Positions 1-7,222 of a stretch of DNA of 22,634 nucleotides are shown one piece after another. The notes beneath the pieces were generated by a model. That model made no database searches. It was not told the DNA's origin and worked only from the letters and a program-made list of their open reading frames with translations. The stretch's first letter is position 1. Each line of letters begins with the position of its first letter. The position numbers were made by a program, and so were the translations under genes. Source of the stretch: JACOXT01 sp964372855 (GTDB taxonomy: Bacteria; Patescibacteriota; Microgenomatia; Levybacterales; UBA12049); contig CAYJRY010000017.1 in the NCBI GenBank assembly GCA_964372855.1, positions 1 to 22,634 on the forward strand, given 5' to 3'.

Positions 1-3000
1 CTGAGATAGAGGCTGTAGGAGTGCCAGAGTTGACATTGATGAATGCGAATTTAGATGAGGCAGTGGAGGTATTTCCAAGCAACAAATCATGTACTGTAGC
101 TATCTTGGGATAAAGAGCACCAGATGAACGGTCCCAGAAATTAATACTCGGCAATGTCCCAGCATCGGTCCATGTCAGAAGTCCTGAACCATTTGTGCTA
201 AGGACGTAATTACTTGATTGCGATGTAGGCCATGTGTAGGATATGTCTCCAAATCTCGTAACCCCGTCTACCTCCAATTCATCTTGCACATATAAATCTG
301 TGACACCATCTGGAATATCAGCTCCCGCAAGATTTGATGCAAAATAATTATAGGCAGCCGCAGATTCTCCTCCAAAATTTAAAGCATCTGATGAAAGAAT
401 ATTTCCTCCAGCTGCATCTATTGTAAGATCAGTAGTACCGGCGGTGTTTGTGAATGTCGCGAAAGTGGTCCCTGCATCTTTGAAGATCACATCCGCTCCA
501 TCTGCATCAAGTACAATATCAGCTGATGAATCTAAGGTCATGTCACCTGTTGAGAATACATTAACCATGCCTGTTGTATTTGCATCCCCAAGTGTTAAAG
601 TTTGCCTTGCTGTGGTAGCTAAAGTCCCTGTGGCATTAAGATATGCACCTCCAGCAGTCCCTGCTGATATTGAGGCGGTAGGAGTACCGCTATTGACGTT
701 GATGAATCCAAACTTAGCTGCGGAAGTTGATGTTCCGCCTACCAAAAGATCAACTGTGGCGATATTTGGGTATAATGCTCCATTTGCTCGATCCCAATAA
801 GTGTCAACATCAACACCTCCGATTGTAAATGTATTTCCTGATTGGAAGACATAATCGACAGTTCCATCTCCAGTCACGTCAATTTCGAGCTGGTTTGATG
901 TAGTGTTATATGAAATGATTGATTGATCACTAGCTCCTGTTCCTATATTTATACTTCCAGGTCCCAAGTACAAATCTCTCCACCTTTGAGTTGTAGTCCC
1001 AAGATCAAAAACATCATCACTTGTTGGGATAAGATGATCATTTACAAAAACATTTCCTGTCGTATCTCCTCCAAGGGTCAAAGCATTATTTGCTGTTGTC
1101 TGAATAGTCCGAGCTGCTCCTGAAAGAGTGAGGTTACCCGAAGCTGTTGCATTACCTGAAACATGAAGTGCCTCAAGTGGTGTGACAATTCCAATTCCTA
1201 CCTTACCATCACCTAAAATTGTAAGAGCTGCTGTGTCATCATTGTTTGCGACTTGGAATACAGTTTCTAAAGCACCAAGATCACCAATTGTGGTGCCACT
1301 TGCTTTTCCCCCAACAAGTTTAATTGCCGGTGTAGTGTCAGTTGGGTTGGTAGATCCAATAACACCTCTTAACTCCATAGCTTGCGCATCAGTATCTGAT
1401 ATAAAAGTCAGCCTTCCTCCTCCTGCAGTTCCGGAAATTGCAGCTAAATGCGCCCAAGTATCCGTATCGGCAAGAGTTATTAATCCATGAGCAACTTCAT
1501 TGTCAGAGATTCCAAATGTCGCGTCAGCATTTGTTATTGCTTCAATCTCAAGGCTATAATCAGGGCTGCTGTCAGCTCCAAAACCGACGTTTCCATCAGC
1601 CTCAATCCGCATCCTTTGGGTAAGAGTACTTTGGCCATCAGCGATTGTGAAAATTCTAATTCTTCCCGGTGTATCAGAGCTGCTGCTCCAAGTGCCTCCT
1701 GTCTCAAGACTGATACGAGCACCAACTGCATTAACACCACCTGATGTTCCTACTCCATCTAGATTCCCTAGTCCAATTCCGCCTGTCAAAGTTGTTGCGC
1801 CTTCATTTCTATGAAGTCTGATAGTTGGAATTCCTTCCGCTCGCTCTCGAGAGATCTCAAGCTGTGCTGAAGGCGTTGAAGTACCAATACCTATTCTGCT
1901 ATTTACTGTATCAAAAGTAGTAAAAGCCGATCCTTCAGAATTGGCAACTTGTACTAATCCAGTAGTGCTACCAGCAAAGGTAAGAGTTTGGCGATTGGTT
2001 GTCTGAAGACTACCTGTTCCTGTTAGGTATGTAGCATTATTGCCTGAATTAGCAGAGATTGTTGCTGTTGGGGTACCGGAGTTCATGTTTAGCACTGCGA
2101 ATTTTGCCGAAGATGTTGCATCTCCACCCAGCATAAGATCAAGAACAGTTGCCTGATTTGGCCTTATAGTGCCACTAGCAACCGTCCAGTTAGATGATCC
2201 TCCAGGACAACTTCCTGATCCTGTTACAATACCATCGGTTGTTGTCACGCAGGAAGCAGACGAAATAGTTGAGCCTTCGGTACCCGCTATCTGAAGAGTT
2301 GTGGTATTAAGATTAAGAATCCCAGAGGAGCCTCCATTCTGAGGCGAGATAGTTATATTTCCAGTTGAATTTCCTCCAATAGTAAGAGTCTGATTTTTAG
2401 TTGTTTGTAGTATTCCCGCTGAGTCAAGTACTATATTTCCTGCAATTGTTGCTGTTGGCGTACCGCCAGCTACATTGATAAACCCAAATTTTGCTGAAGT
2501 AGTTGACGTTGCTCCAACCAAAAGATCCAAAGTAGAATTTCCTGGATAAATTGCTCCATTTGTCACATCCCAGTAATTTGTAGAACTTCCAAGAGAACAT
2601 GTCTGCCAAGTTGGAGTTCCTGAGCCAGCTGAAGTCAAACATTGGTTGGTAGAACCAGCAGCAGTTACTTCAAATGAATCAGAATCAGTAAAAACTATTC
2701 CACCAGCAACTGCTGTTATAGCCTTATTCGATCCCCCATAAGACAGTCCTATTACCGAACCGTTCCAAGTACCTGTTGCTATTGTTCCGACTTTATTTAT
2801 ATCCGTAAGATTACCTGTTGTAATTACAGTGCCTGTTACATCAGGAAGAGTGTAGGTTCGAGCTGCAGTCAAATTGGCAGTTGTAAGATTTCCTTTTCCA
2901 TCGGGATCGTAGAAATATAAATTTGTACCTTGTGTACCTGTTGATGTGAAGGCATCGCCTGAAGTAACATTCCCAATGGCTGTTATTGTGCCTATGCCAG

Positions 3001-3826
3001 TTCCGGATGCTATAGCAACCCACGCTGTCCCATTATACATATTGTATTGGTTTGTATCAGTGTTATATATAAAAAGACTGGTTGCTGGAGAATCAATCGC
3101 GTTTCGCTGAGCTGTTGTCATTCTCGGAGCGAGAAATCCGCGATCAGTTGATGAGAGATCAAGAATACTTGAACTATCAGGCTGACTCGTGCCTATACCA
3201 ACACTTTTTGCAAATGTTGAGGTATCATTAAAAGCGCTTGGAATATTTACATTCAATAAAAGCCTTGGATCAATTGATGTTTCAGCTAAAACTTCTTGAA
3301 GTTGGGAAAAAACATCAGTTTTTGGGCTTGACTGTTCGTTTAATAGACTGGAAAACAATTTCTGTTCACTAAGAATATCGGAAGCTAAGTCGTATTTCAA
3401 ATATATATAACCTAAAAAAGCAAATGAAAATACAGCTATTAACAATGAAATAAAGACCTTTATGGTGAGCTTTGAATTTATCCTCGCTGAACTTTCTGTC
3501 ATTGGGACCCCGAGCTTTGTTGAGTGGGAAGCAATCTCATCCTGTTGATCGTCATTTTGTTTTGAGGCAAAAAGCAATGGCCGAAGAGATGGCGGAAGTC
3601 CAAAAGTGTCTTGCTGTATGGAGTTAACTGGCGCTGCCTCGAAACTTTTTTTTGGTTTTCTAAAACTCTCAATATCTTTGAGTTGGTAACGTCTTTGGTT
3701 TCCTAAAGTTCTTTGAGGTACCAAAATTCCAGCTTTATCCCATCTTCGTAGAGTCTTAGTGGAAACTCCAAGAATATCCGCAACTTCCTGAATAGTTAAT
3801 AACTTCTCTAAATTTTGGGCAGGCAT
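1..3826 (-). CDS. Giant membrane-spanning surface protein with N-terminal MerR-type HTH and tail-fibre-like repeats (3' end off the window)
   Basis: The frame is open from the ATG at 3824-3826 to the left edge, giving 1275 residues with no stop. Residues 1-55 form a MerR/HTH_17-like DNA-binding domain (TIQEVADILGVSTKTLRRWD, then NQRRYQ). A Gln/Asp/Ser-rich linker follows, then one membrane helix at about 121-143. The rest is predicted to be outside the cell. It is Ser/Thr/Gly/Asn-rich and carries signatures of phage tail-fibre and bacterial fibre proteins: LDLSSTDRGFLAPRMTTAQR (DNA about 3110-3180), GIGTSTPSAQLEIS (about 1880), GIGIVTPLEALHVSG (about 1160) and DLGTTTQRWRDLYLG (about 975-1030). 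Four copies of a longer repeat are listed separately. An intracellular HTH joined through a membrane helix to a fibre resembles one-component membrane regulators such as the ToxR/CadC type, but with a MerR fold. Whether the HTH binds DNA, or is a relic used for assembly, cannot be told from sequence. The fibre call is by motif recognition. Confidence 0.85.
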   Translation of the reverse strand, partial: MPAQNLEKLLTIQEVADILGVSTKTLRRWDKAGILVPQRTLGNQRRYQLKDIESFRKPKKSFEAAPVNSIQQDTFGLPPSLRPLLFASKQNDDQQDEIASHSTKLGVPMTESSARINSKLTIKVFISLLIAVFSFAFLGYIYLKYDLASDILSEQKLFSSLLNEQSSPKTDVFSQLQEVLAETSIDPRLLLNVNIPSAFNDTSTFAKSVGIGTSQPDSSSILDLSSTDRGFLAPRMTTAQRNAIDSPATSLFIYNTDTNQYNMYNGTAWVAIASGTGIGTITAIGNVTSGDAFTSTGTQGTNLYFYDPDGKGNLTTANLTAARTYTLPDVTGTVITTGNLTDINKVGTIATGTWNGSVIGLSYGGSNKAITAVAGGIVFTDSDSFEVTAAGSTNQCLTSAGSGTPTWQTCSLGSSTNYWDVTNGAIYPGNSTLDLLVGATSTTSAKFGFINVAGGTPTATIAGNIVLDSAGILQTTKNQTLTIGGNSTGNITISPQNGGSSGILNLNTTTLQIAGTEGSTISSASCVTTTDGIVTGSGSCPGGSSNWTVASGTIRPNQATVLDLMLGGDATSSAKFAVLNMNSGTPTATISANSGNNATYLTGTGSLQTTNRQTLTFAGSTTGLVQVANSEGSAFTTFDTVNSRIGIGTSTPSAQLEISRERAEGIPTIRLHRNEGATTLTGGIGLGNLDGVGTSGGVNAVGARISLETGGTWSSSSDTPGRIRIFTIADGQSTLTQRMRIEADGNVGFGADSSPDYSLEIEAITNADATFGISDNEVAHGLITLADTDTWAHLAAISGTAGGGRLTFISDTDAQAMELRGVIGSTNPTDTTPAIKLVGGKASGTTIGDLGALETVFQVANNDDTAALTILGDGKVGIGIVTPLEALHVSGNATASGNLTLSGAARTIQTTANNALTLGGDTTGNVFVNDHLIPTSDDVFDLGTTTQRWRDLYLGPGSINIGTGASDQSIISYNTTSNQLEIDVTGDGTVDYVFQSGNTFTIGGVDVDTYWDRANGALYPNIATVDLLVGGTSTSAAKFGFINVNSGTPTASISAGTAGGAYLNATGTLATTARQTLTLGDANTTGMVNVFSTGDMTLDSSADIVLDADGADVIFKDAGTTFATFTNTAGTTDLTIDAAGGNILSSDALNFGGESAAAYNYFASNLAGADIPDGVTDLYVQDELEVDGVTRFGDISYTWPTSQSSNYVLSTNGSGLLTWTDAGTLPSINFWDRSSGALYPKIATVHDLLLGNTSTASSKFAFINVNSGTPTASIS
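5..2582 (-). repeat. Four dispersed copies of a ~45-residue repeat in the fibre region
   Basis: Copies lie at about 2447-2582, 2061-2190, 672-800 and 5-144 on the minus strand. Each reads roughly W-D-x-x-x-G-x-x-x-P, then LDLLVG or a variant, then SAKFGFINV (or AKFAVLNM), then GTPTATIS (or GTPTASIS). Copies 1 to 3 are each followed by a segment like QTLTLG or QTLTIGG. The protein sequence is better conserved than the DNA, so these are old internal duplications rather than a recent tandem expansion. The fourth copy reaches the left edge, so more copies may follow outside the window. Confidence 0.8.
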
Positions 3827-3832
3827 TTTTTG

Positions 3833-3870
3833 ATTTTAAAAAGTTGGACATTTTGATCTTAATTGTCCAA
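3833..3870 (-). promoter_or_regulatory. Putative promoter and palindromic operator of the MerR-fibre gene
   Basis: On the minus strand, TTAAGA (3857-3862) and TAAAAT (3833-3838) are separated by 18 bp, and only 6 bases lie between TAAAAT and the ATG. TTGGACA (3844-3850) and TGTCCAA (3864-3870) form a perfect 7-bp dyad with a 13-bp centre that covers the -35 box and part of the spacer. A second TGTCCAA lies at 3874-3880. An operator inside or next to an 18-bp spacer suits a MerR-type protein, so autoregulation is a reasonable inference. No Shine-Dalgarno sequence is seen. Confidence 0.45.
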
Positions 3871-3924
3871 GTTTGTCCAACTATAATTACGACACATTTT
3901 TTATACCTTGTCAAGTAGCAGAAT

Positions 3925-4021
3925 AATCTTATCATAATCTTATCATTTTATCTAAATTTAGCCTTGTTTTGTCCAATTTACCATAATTGTCCAACTATTG
4001 ACTTTCTGATAAGATTATGAT
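3925..4021. repeat. 15-bp perfect inverted repeat with an extra direct half-copy
   Basis: ATCATAATCTTATCA at 3931-3945 is the exact reverse complement of TGATAAGATTATGAT at 4007-4021, 61 bp apart. The core AATCTTATCA also occurs directly at 3925-3934, 11 bp (about one helical turn) before its copy at 3936-3945. The right arm fills the spacer of the promoter at 3998-4026. The arrangement looks like an operator for a looping or cooperative repressor, possibly the Fic-fold wHTH protein encoded just downstream. Confidence 0.6.
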
Positions 4022-4026
4022 ATGAT
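3998..4026 (+). promoter_or_regulatory. Near-consensus sigma-70-type promoter of the Fic-fold gene
   Basis: TTGACT (3998-4003), a 17-bp spacer and TATGAT (4021-4026) lie 13 bases before the ATG at 4040, so the leader would be only about 6 bases with no Shine-Dalgarno. TGTCCAA boxes at 3970-3976 and 3988-3994 flank the -35 from upstream, and the spacer holds one arm of the 15-bp inverted repeat. Confidence 0.6.
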
Positions 4027-4039
4027 TAAGTAATAAGTT

Positions 4040-4975
4040 ATGATTTCAATATCATACAACCATTCTCCAAAATTAAAAGATTACTTATTTAGAATTGAAA
4101 AACTAAGAAGAATTATTCTTTTATCCCCAATTAATCAAAAAACCAAATTATTCCTCAGGTGGAACGCGACTTTTGAAAGAATTATGGCCTATGCTTTTTT
4201 ATCCAAAATTACTCTGGACAAATCAGTTATCGCAAAATTGCTTTCGCGTGAGCCACAAAAAATACAATCCCAAAAACATCAATTTATTTTAAAATATAAG
4301 ACGGGAATTGATTATATTCGTCAAAACTGGCTAGGATCAACCCAGTCTATTTCATCAAACGATATAATCAAAATACATCAAATTGTATCAATAGGAAAAT
4401 TAAGCGCGCCAAAAGAAGAGATTGAATATCTCCTTGAATATATCCAAAGAAGCAATGAAAATCCAATTGTTCAATCTGCTATTATATATATCGAACTATT
4501 AAAGACCAATGCTTTTATAAAAGACAATGAAGTAACTGCAGCCTTATCTTCATTATTAATTCTTTATAGGCAAGGTTACGATTTTCGCGGATTTATCAGC
4601 CATGAAAGTCAGTGGCGTGAAAACCCAAGTCTTTATTATGAAAATATCAAAATGTCTCAACAAGCACGAAGTTTAACCTTATGGCTTGAGTATTTTGCCC
4701 AAACTATTATTCAATCTCTTGAAAACGTGATACAAAATATAAATAAACCTAATTTATCAATTCCTCTTCCTGACACTTTCTGGGAACTTAACGATAGACA
4801 GAAATCAATTCTTTCCCTTCTTGACAAGCCGGAAATTAGCCTTACTAATAAAAAAGTTCAGTCACACTTTAAGGTTTCTCAAATTACAGCCAGCCGCGAT
4901 CTTGCAAGACTTACGAATTTGGGGCTTTTGTTTTCGCACGGAAAAGGAAGATCTGTTTATTACACACGGGTGTAA
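4040..4975 (+). CDS. Fic-fold protein with degenerate active site and C-terminal winged helix
   Basis: The 311-residue protein has the layout of bacterial Fic proteins with a C-terminal DNA-binding tail. The N-terminal part is helical. The region around residues 147-185 (SAIIYIELLKTNAFIKDN, then LLILYRQGYDFRGF) aligns with the Fic core helices. The family's catalytic HPFxxGNGR becomes NAFIKDNEV at 157-165, so the catalytic His, the anion-binding Gly-Asn-Gly and the Arg are gone. Residues 190-225 (ENPSLYYENI, then WLEYFAQTI) match the post-motif helices. Residues 250-309 are a clear wHTH of the kind seen in Fic proteins (LNDRQKSILSLL, QITASRDLARL, GKGRSVYY). AMP transfer is unlikely; a transcription regulator is the better guess. 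It is read divergently from the MerR-fibre gene and sits 50 bp before the ATPase operon, but a separate promoter lies in that gap. The Fic-fold assignment is by motif and layout only. Confidence 0.7.
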   Translation: MISISYNHSPKLKDYLFRIEKLRRIILLSPINQKTKLFLRWNATFERIMAYAFLSKITLDKSVIAKLLSREPQKIQSQKHQFILKYKTGIDYIRQNWLGSTQSISSNDIIKIHQIVSIGKLSAPKEEIEYLLEYIQRSNENPIVQSAIIYIELLKTNAFIKDNEVTAALSSLLILYRQGYDFRGFISHESQWRENPSLYYENIKMSQQARSLTLWLEYFAQTIIQSLENVIQNINKPNLSIPLPDTFWELNDRQKSILSLLDKPEISLTNKKVQSHFKVSQITASRDLARLTNLGLLFSHGKGRSVYYTRV

Positions 4976-4987
4976 AAAATATGGACA

Positions 4988-5017
4988 TTGACTTTTAACA
5001 ACAGCAAACAATACACT
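4988..5017 (+). promoter_or_regulatory. Putative leaderless promoter of the F1-ATPase operon
   Basis: TTGACT (4988-4993), an 18-bp spacer and TACACT (5012-5017) are followed by 8 bases and then the ATG at 5026. Transcription would start about at the start codon. No Shine-Dalgarno precedes this ATG, which supports a leaderless start. Confidence 0.45.
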
Positions 5018-5025
5018 TAAACATA

Positions 5026-5850
5026 ATGAAATACACTGCCCAAAAAGAGCGTATAGCGTATAGTGTTAAGCGTCTAGCTATTTTCTTTGTTCTATCTTCT
5101 ACTTTCTACTTTCTATCTTCATTCTTTCTCGTCATGCCTCTTTCTGCTCAGACTGCAACTTCATCAGGAGTAGCAATATCTGTCAAGGTAATTGACAAAA
5201 ATGCTAAAGATGGAAACATTATAGTCCTTACAAACAAAGGATATGCCCTAAGTAAAAATGCTTATGACACAAATATTTATGGAGTTGTTAGTGACAATCC
5301 GTCTTTGTATCTAAAAAACACCGAGCAACCCGATACCAGATCTGTAGTAACGTGGGGCAAAGCATATGTTTTGGTTTCAACAGTAAATGGAAATATCGAA
5401 AAAAATGATTTTATAACCAGCTCAAATACTCCCGGCGTTGGGCAAAAAGCAACTCAAAACGGAAGAATTTTAGGCGCTGCAATTGAAGAATATAAAAGTT
5501 CAAATCCACGTTCCGTTGGTAAAATTTTAGTCGCGATTAGTCCCAACTTCATATCCTCATTTGGAAATATACGTACAAATCTCTTAGATACTGCAAGGAA
5601 TGCGCTGGACCTTTATCCACTTTCACAGTTAACAAGCCTTAGATATGTTTTGGCTGCAATAATTGTACTTGCCTCATTTGTCATAGGATTTACTTACTTC
5701 GGAAGAATTGCACGGTCTGGAATCGAAGCGCTGGGAAGAAACCCATTGGCCAGTCGATTGATTCAGATTAATATGGTTTTTAATTTATTTTTGATGATTA
5801 TAATAATTATGGTTGGACTAGCGCTAGCGTATCTAATATTGGTATTGTAA
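5026..5850 (+). CDS. ATP synthase c-subunit-like hairpin fused to a signal peptide and an extracytoplasmic beta domain
   Basis: The product has 274 residues, against 70-100 for a usual c subunit. Residues 16-42 form a signal peptide ending PLSAQ. Residues 47-172 are a beta-rich domain (GNIIVLTNKGYALSKNAYD, YGVVS, GKAYVLVST, TSSNTPGVGQKAT, GKILVAIS), of a type I recognise from fibre-like surface proteins. Residues 206-226 and about 248-273 are membrane helices joined by a loop with EALGRNP (234-240), which corresponds to the c-subunit Arg-Gln-Pro loop. A cleaved signal peptide would put the beta domain outside and the loop in the cytoplasm facing F1, matching c-ring topology. Counting 18 residues after the loop Pro, as in E. 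coli from Pro43 to Asp61, lands on Ile258. The whole second hairpin helix contains no Asp or Glu, so ion binding in the usual way is not possible. It is the first gene of the operon; no a subunit precedes it. An alternative view is that it is a membrane anchor derived from c. Confidence 0.7.
   Translation: MKYTAQKERIAYSVKRLAIFFVLSSTFYFLSSFFLVMPLSAQTATSSGVAISVKVIDKNAKDGNIIVLTNKGYALSKNAYDTNIYGVVSDNPSLYLKNTEQPDTRSVVTWGKAYVLVSTVNGNIEKNDFITSSNTPGVGQKATQNGRILGAAIEEYKSSNPRSVGKILVAISPNFISSFGNIRTNLLDTARNALDLYPLSQLTSLRYVLAAIIVLASFVIGFTYFGRIARSGIEALGRNPLASRLIQINMVFNLFLMIIIIMVGLALAYLILVL
5049..5124 (+). repeat. Degenerate 7-bp tandem repeats inside the signal-peptide coding region
   Basis: Two heptamer arrays are visible. 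GCGTATA at 5049-5055 and 5056-5062 is followed by GTGTTAA and GCGTCTA (to 5076). TTCTATC at 5090-5096 is followed by TTCTACT twice, TTCTATC and TTCATTC (to 5124). They encode the hydrophobic Ser/Phe/Leu core of the signal peptide. Confidence 0.65.
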
Positions 5851-5942
5851 ATCTCTTATTGAAATGATTCGCTAGGAGTGCAACAATAAATATGAAAGAT
5901 AAAACAAGCATAATTTTCAATTTGAAATTTAAAATTTAGATT
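5851..5942 (+). repeat. AT-rich gap before the b subunit, ending in four 7-bp repeats
   Basis: From 5913 to 5940 the sequence divides into heptamers ATTTTCA, ATTTGAA, ATTTAAA and ATTTAGA, ending 2 bp before the b-subunit ATG. There is no Shine-Dalgarno at the proper distance. AGGAG at 5874-5878 lies 13 bases before a 15-codon reading frame at 5892-5939, which I do not call as a gene. Confidence 0.55.
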
Positions 5943-6626
5943 ATGAATCTTAATCCTATTATCTTTTTTAGTCTTGTTATTGCAATCGTTACTCTTTCTA
6001 TAACTATAGTTATATTAGTTGTTTATCTAGTAAGAACTATAAAAAAACTCAAAAGTGAGAATAAACTCGCTCTTAATGACGAGGGAAGAAATAAAGCAAT
6101 AAAGATAATCGATGAGGCAAATTCAAAAGCTTTAGATATCATCCAAAAAGCCAATTTATTTGCAAAAGCATCAGGAGGTTTTTTTGAAAAAGAACTAAAG
6201 TCAGTTATGGACAGGGAGTTACAAAATTTTGAAAAATCATCACAGGACTTTATCAAAGAGTATCAAAATGTACTCCAAAATTTAAAGGCTAAAAACGTCG
6301 AAATATTCCAAAATCTATCAAAGAACATCGAATCAGGTACGCTTTCTCAAATAAAAGAGTTTGCGGACTTTGTTGAACAAGAAACAATCGCATCTAGAAA
6401 AATGGTTAAAAGGAAAATTCACCATGAGTATTCCCTTGCCCGCAAGCATGTCGATGCTTATATTGAAAGTGAGCTAAAAATAGCTGATGAAAAAATATAT
6501 GAAATCTTAGAAACAGTCTCCAAACAAGTACTTGGGCATGCTATAAAATTAAATGATCATGAAAACCTCATAATTGAAGCATTAGAAAAGGCAAAAAAAG
6601 AAGGGTTGTTTAATGATGAAAAATGA
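5943..6626 (+). CDS. atpF: F-type ATPase b-like peripheral-stalk subunit
   Basis: The protein has 227 residues, longer than the usual 155-170. Residues 5-31 form one N-terminal membrane helix (LVIAIVTLSITIVILVVYLV), followed by a charged, largely helical coiled-coil-like body to the C terminus (NDEGRNKAIKIIDEAN, KEYQNVLQNLKAK). The end, KQVLGHAIKLNDHENLIIEA, resembles the b-subunit tail that meets delta. Its role would be to hold the F1 head still against the membrane. The identification rests on topology, on position between the c-like and delta genes, and on the C-terminal pattern, because b subunits diverge strongly. The stop overlaps the delta start by 14 bp. Confidence 0.75.
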   Translation: MNLNPIIFFSLVIAIVTLSITIVILVVYLVRTIKKLKSENKLALNDEGRNKAIKIIDEANSKALDIIQKANLFAKASGGFFEKELKSVMDRELQNFEKSSQDFIKEYQNVLQNLKAKNVEIFQNLSKNIESGTLSQIKEFADFVEQETIASRKMVKRKIHHEYSLARKHVDAYIESELKIADEKIYEILETVSKQVLGHAIKLNDHENLIIEALEKAKKEGLFNDEK

Positions 6627-7098
6627 TATTGCGACATATTTTGATATACTTACGTCTTTAAAAACAACTCTTGAAAGAGACCAACTCTCAATGGAGATTG
6701 AAAAACTATTGGCTTCATTATTCTATGCAAAAACCTCATTTGAATCTGCTCTTTCCGCAATTAGTCTAGAAACGGCTGATAAAATTCTGCAAACTTTTAG
6801 AAAGAATAATTTAGATTCGCAAAACCGTGAAATAGTAAGGCATTTCTTATTAACTTTAAAAGATTTAATTAAAAAATTCAAGATTATCAAGCTTAATATT
6901 GCTTTTAATCCAAATGAGGAAACAGTTGAGAAATTAAACGCATGGGTTGTTGAGAATCTGGGCATGGGGTATATTTTGGATATCAGTGTAAACAGTTCTG
7001 TATTAGGCGGAGCAGTAATTGTCTATAACGGTGTATATAAAGACTTTAGTCTCGTAAAAAGAATCGAAGAAGTATTTATGAAATATCCTAAGCACTAA
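6613..7098 (+). CDS. atpH: F-type ATPase delta subunit
   Basis: The 161-residue protein is slightly shorter than a typical delta (about 175-180). An alpha-helical N-terminal domain is followed by a C-terminal domain ending in SSVLGGAVIVYNGVYKDFSL (129-148), the family's Gly-Gly-strand-Asp/Asn-Ser signature. Delta joins the b stalk to the top of the alpha3beta3 head. The start overlaps the b gene by 14 bp, and GAAGGG lies 7 bases before the ATG (6600-6605), so translation is probably coupled. An ATG at 6616, one codon later, is an equally possible start. Confidence 0.8.
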   Translation: MMKNDIATYFDILTSLKTTLERDQLSMEIEKLLASLFYAKTSFESALSAISLETADKILQTFRKNNLDSQNREIVRHFLLTLKDLIKKFKIIKLNIAFNPNEETVEKLNAWVVENLGMGYILDISVNSSVLGGAVIVYNGVYKDFSLVKRIEEVFMKYPKH

Positions 7099-7215
7099 AT
7101 TCCAAATTCTAAATAAATACAATAATCCAAACTCAAAATTCAAAATATTTTGTATCTTTGGTCATATACGTTTTGAAATTATTTAGGATTTAGGATTTTG
7201 AATTTAGAATTTAAA
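7097..7215. repeat. Two facing arrays of 7-bp repeats in the delta-alpha gap
   Basis: The 124-bp gap is almost all heptamers. The left array runs 7097-7145 (AAATTCC, AAATTCT, AAATAAA, then weaker units ending in TTCAAAA). The right array runs 7181-7215 (ATTTAGG twice, ATTTTGA, ATTTAGA, ATTTAAA) and ends 7 bp before the alpha ATG. The arrays are largely reverse complements: AAATTCAAAAT at 7136-7146 pairs exactly with 7195-7205, and CAAAATATTTTG at 7141-7152 is a palindrome. The RNA could fold into a long weak hairpin. No T-tract terminator is seen. Confidence 0.6.
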
Positions 7216-7222
7216 AAATATT

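Noticed and set aside
4981..4998. Five-codon ATG frame (MDIDF) before the c-like gene
   Set aside because: It overlaps the proposed promoter, is too short, and has no support.
5892..5939. 15-codon leader peptide before the b subunit
   Set aside because: The Shine-Dalgarno is too far away and most of the frame is the AT-rich heptamer repeat.
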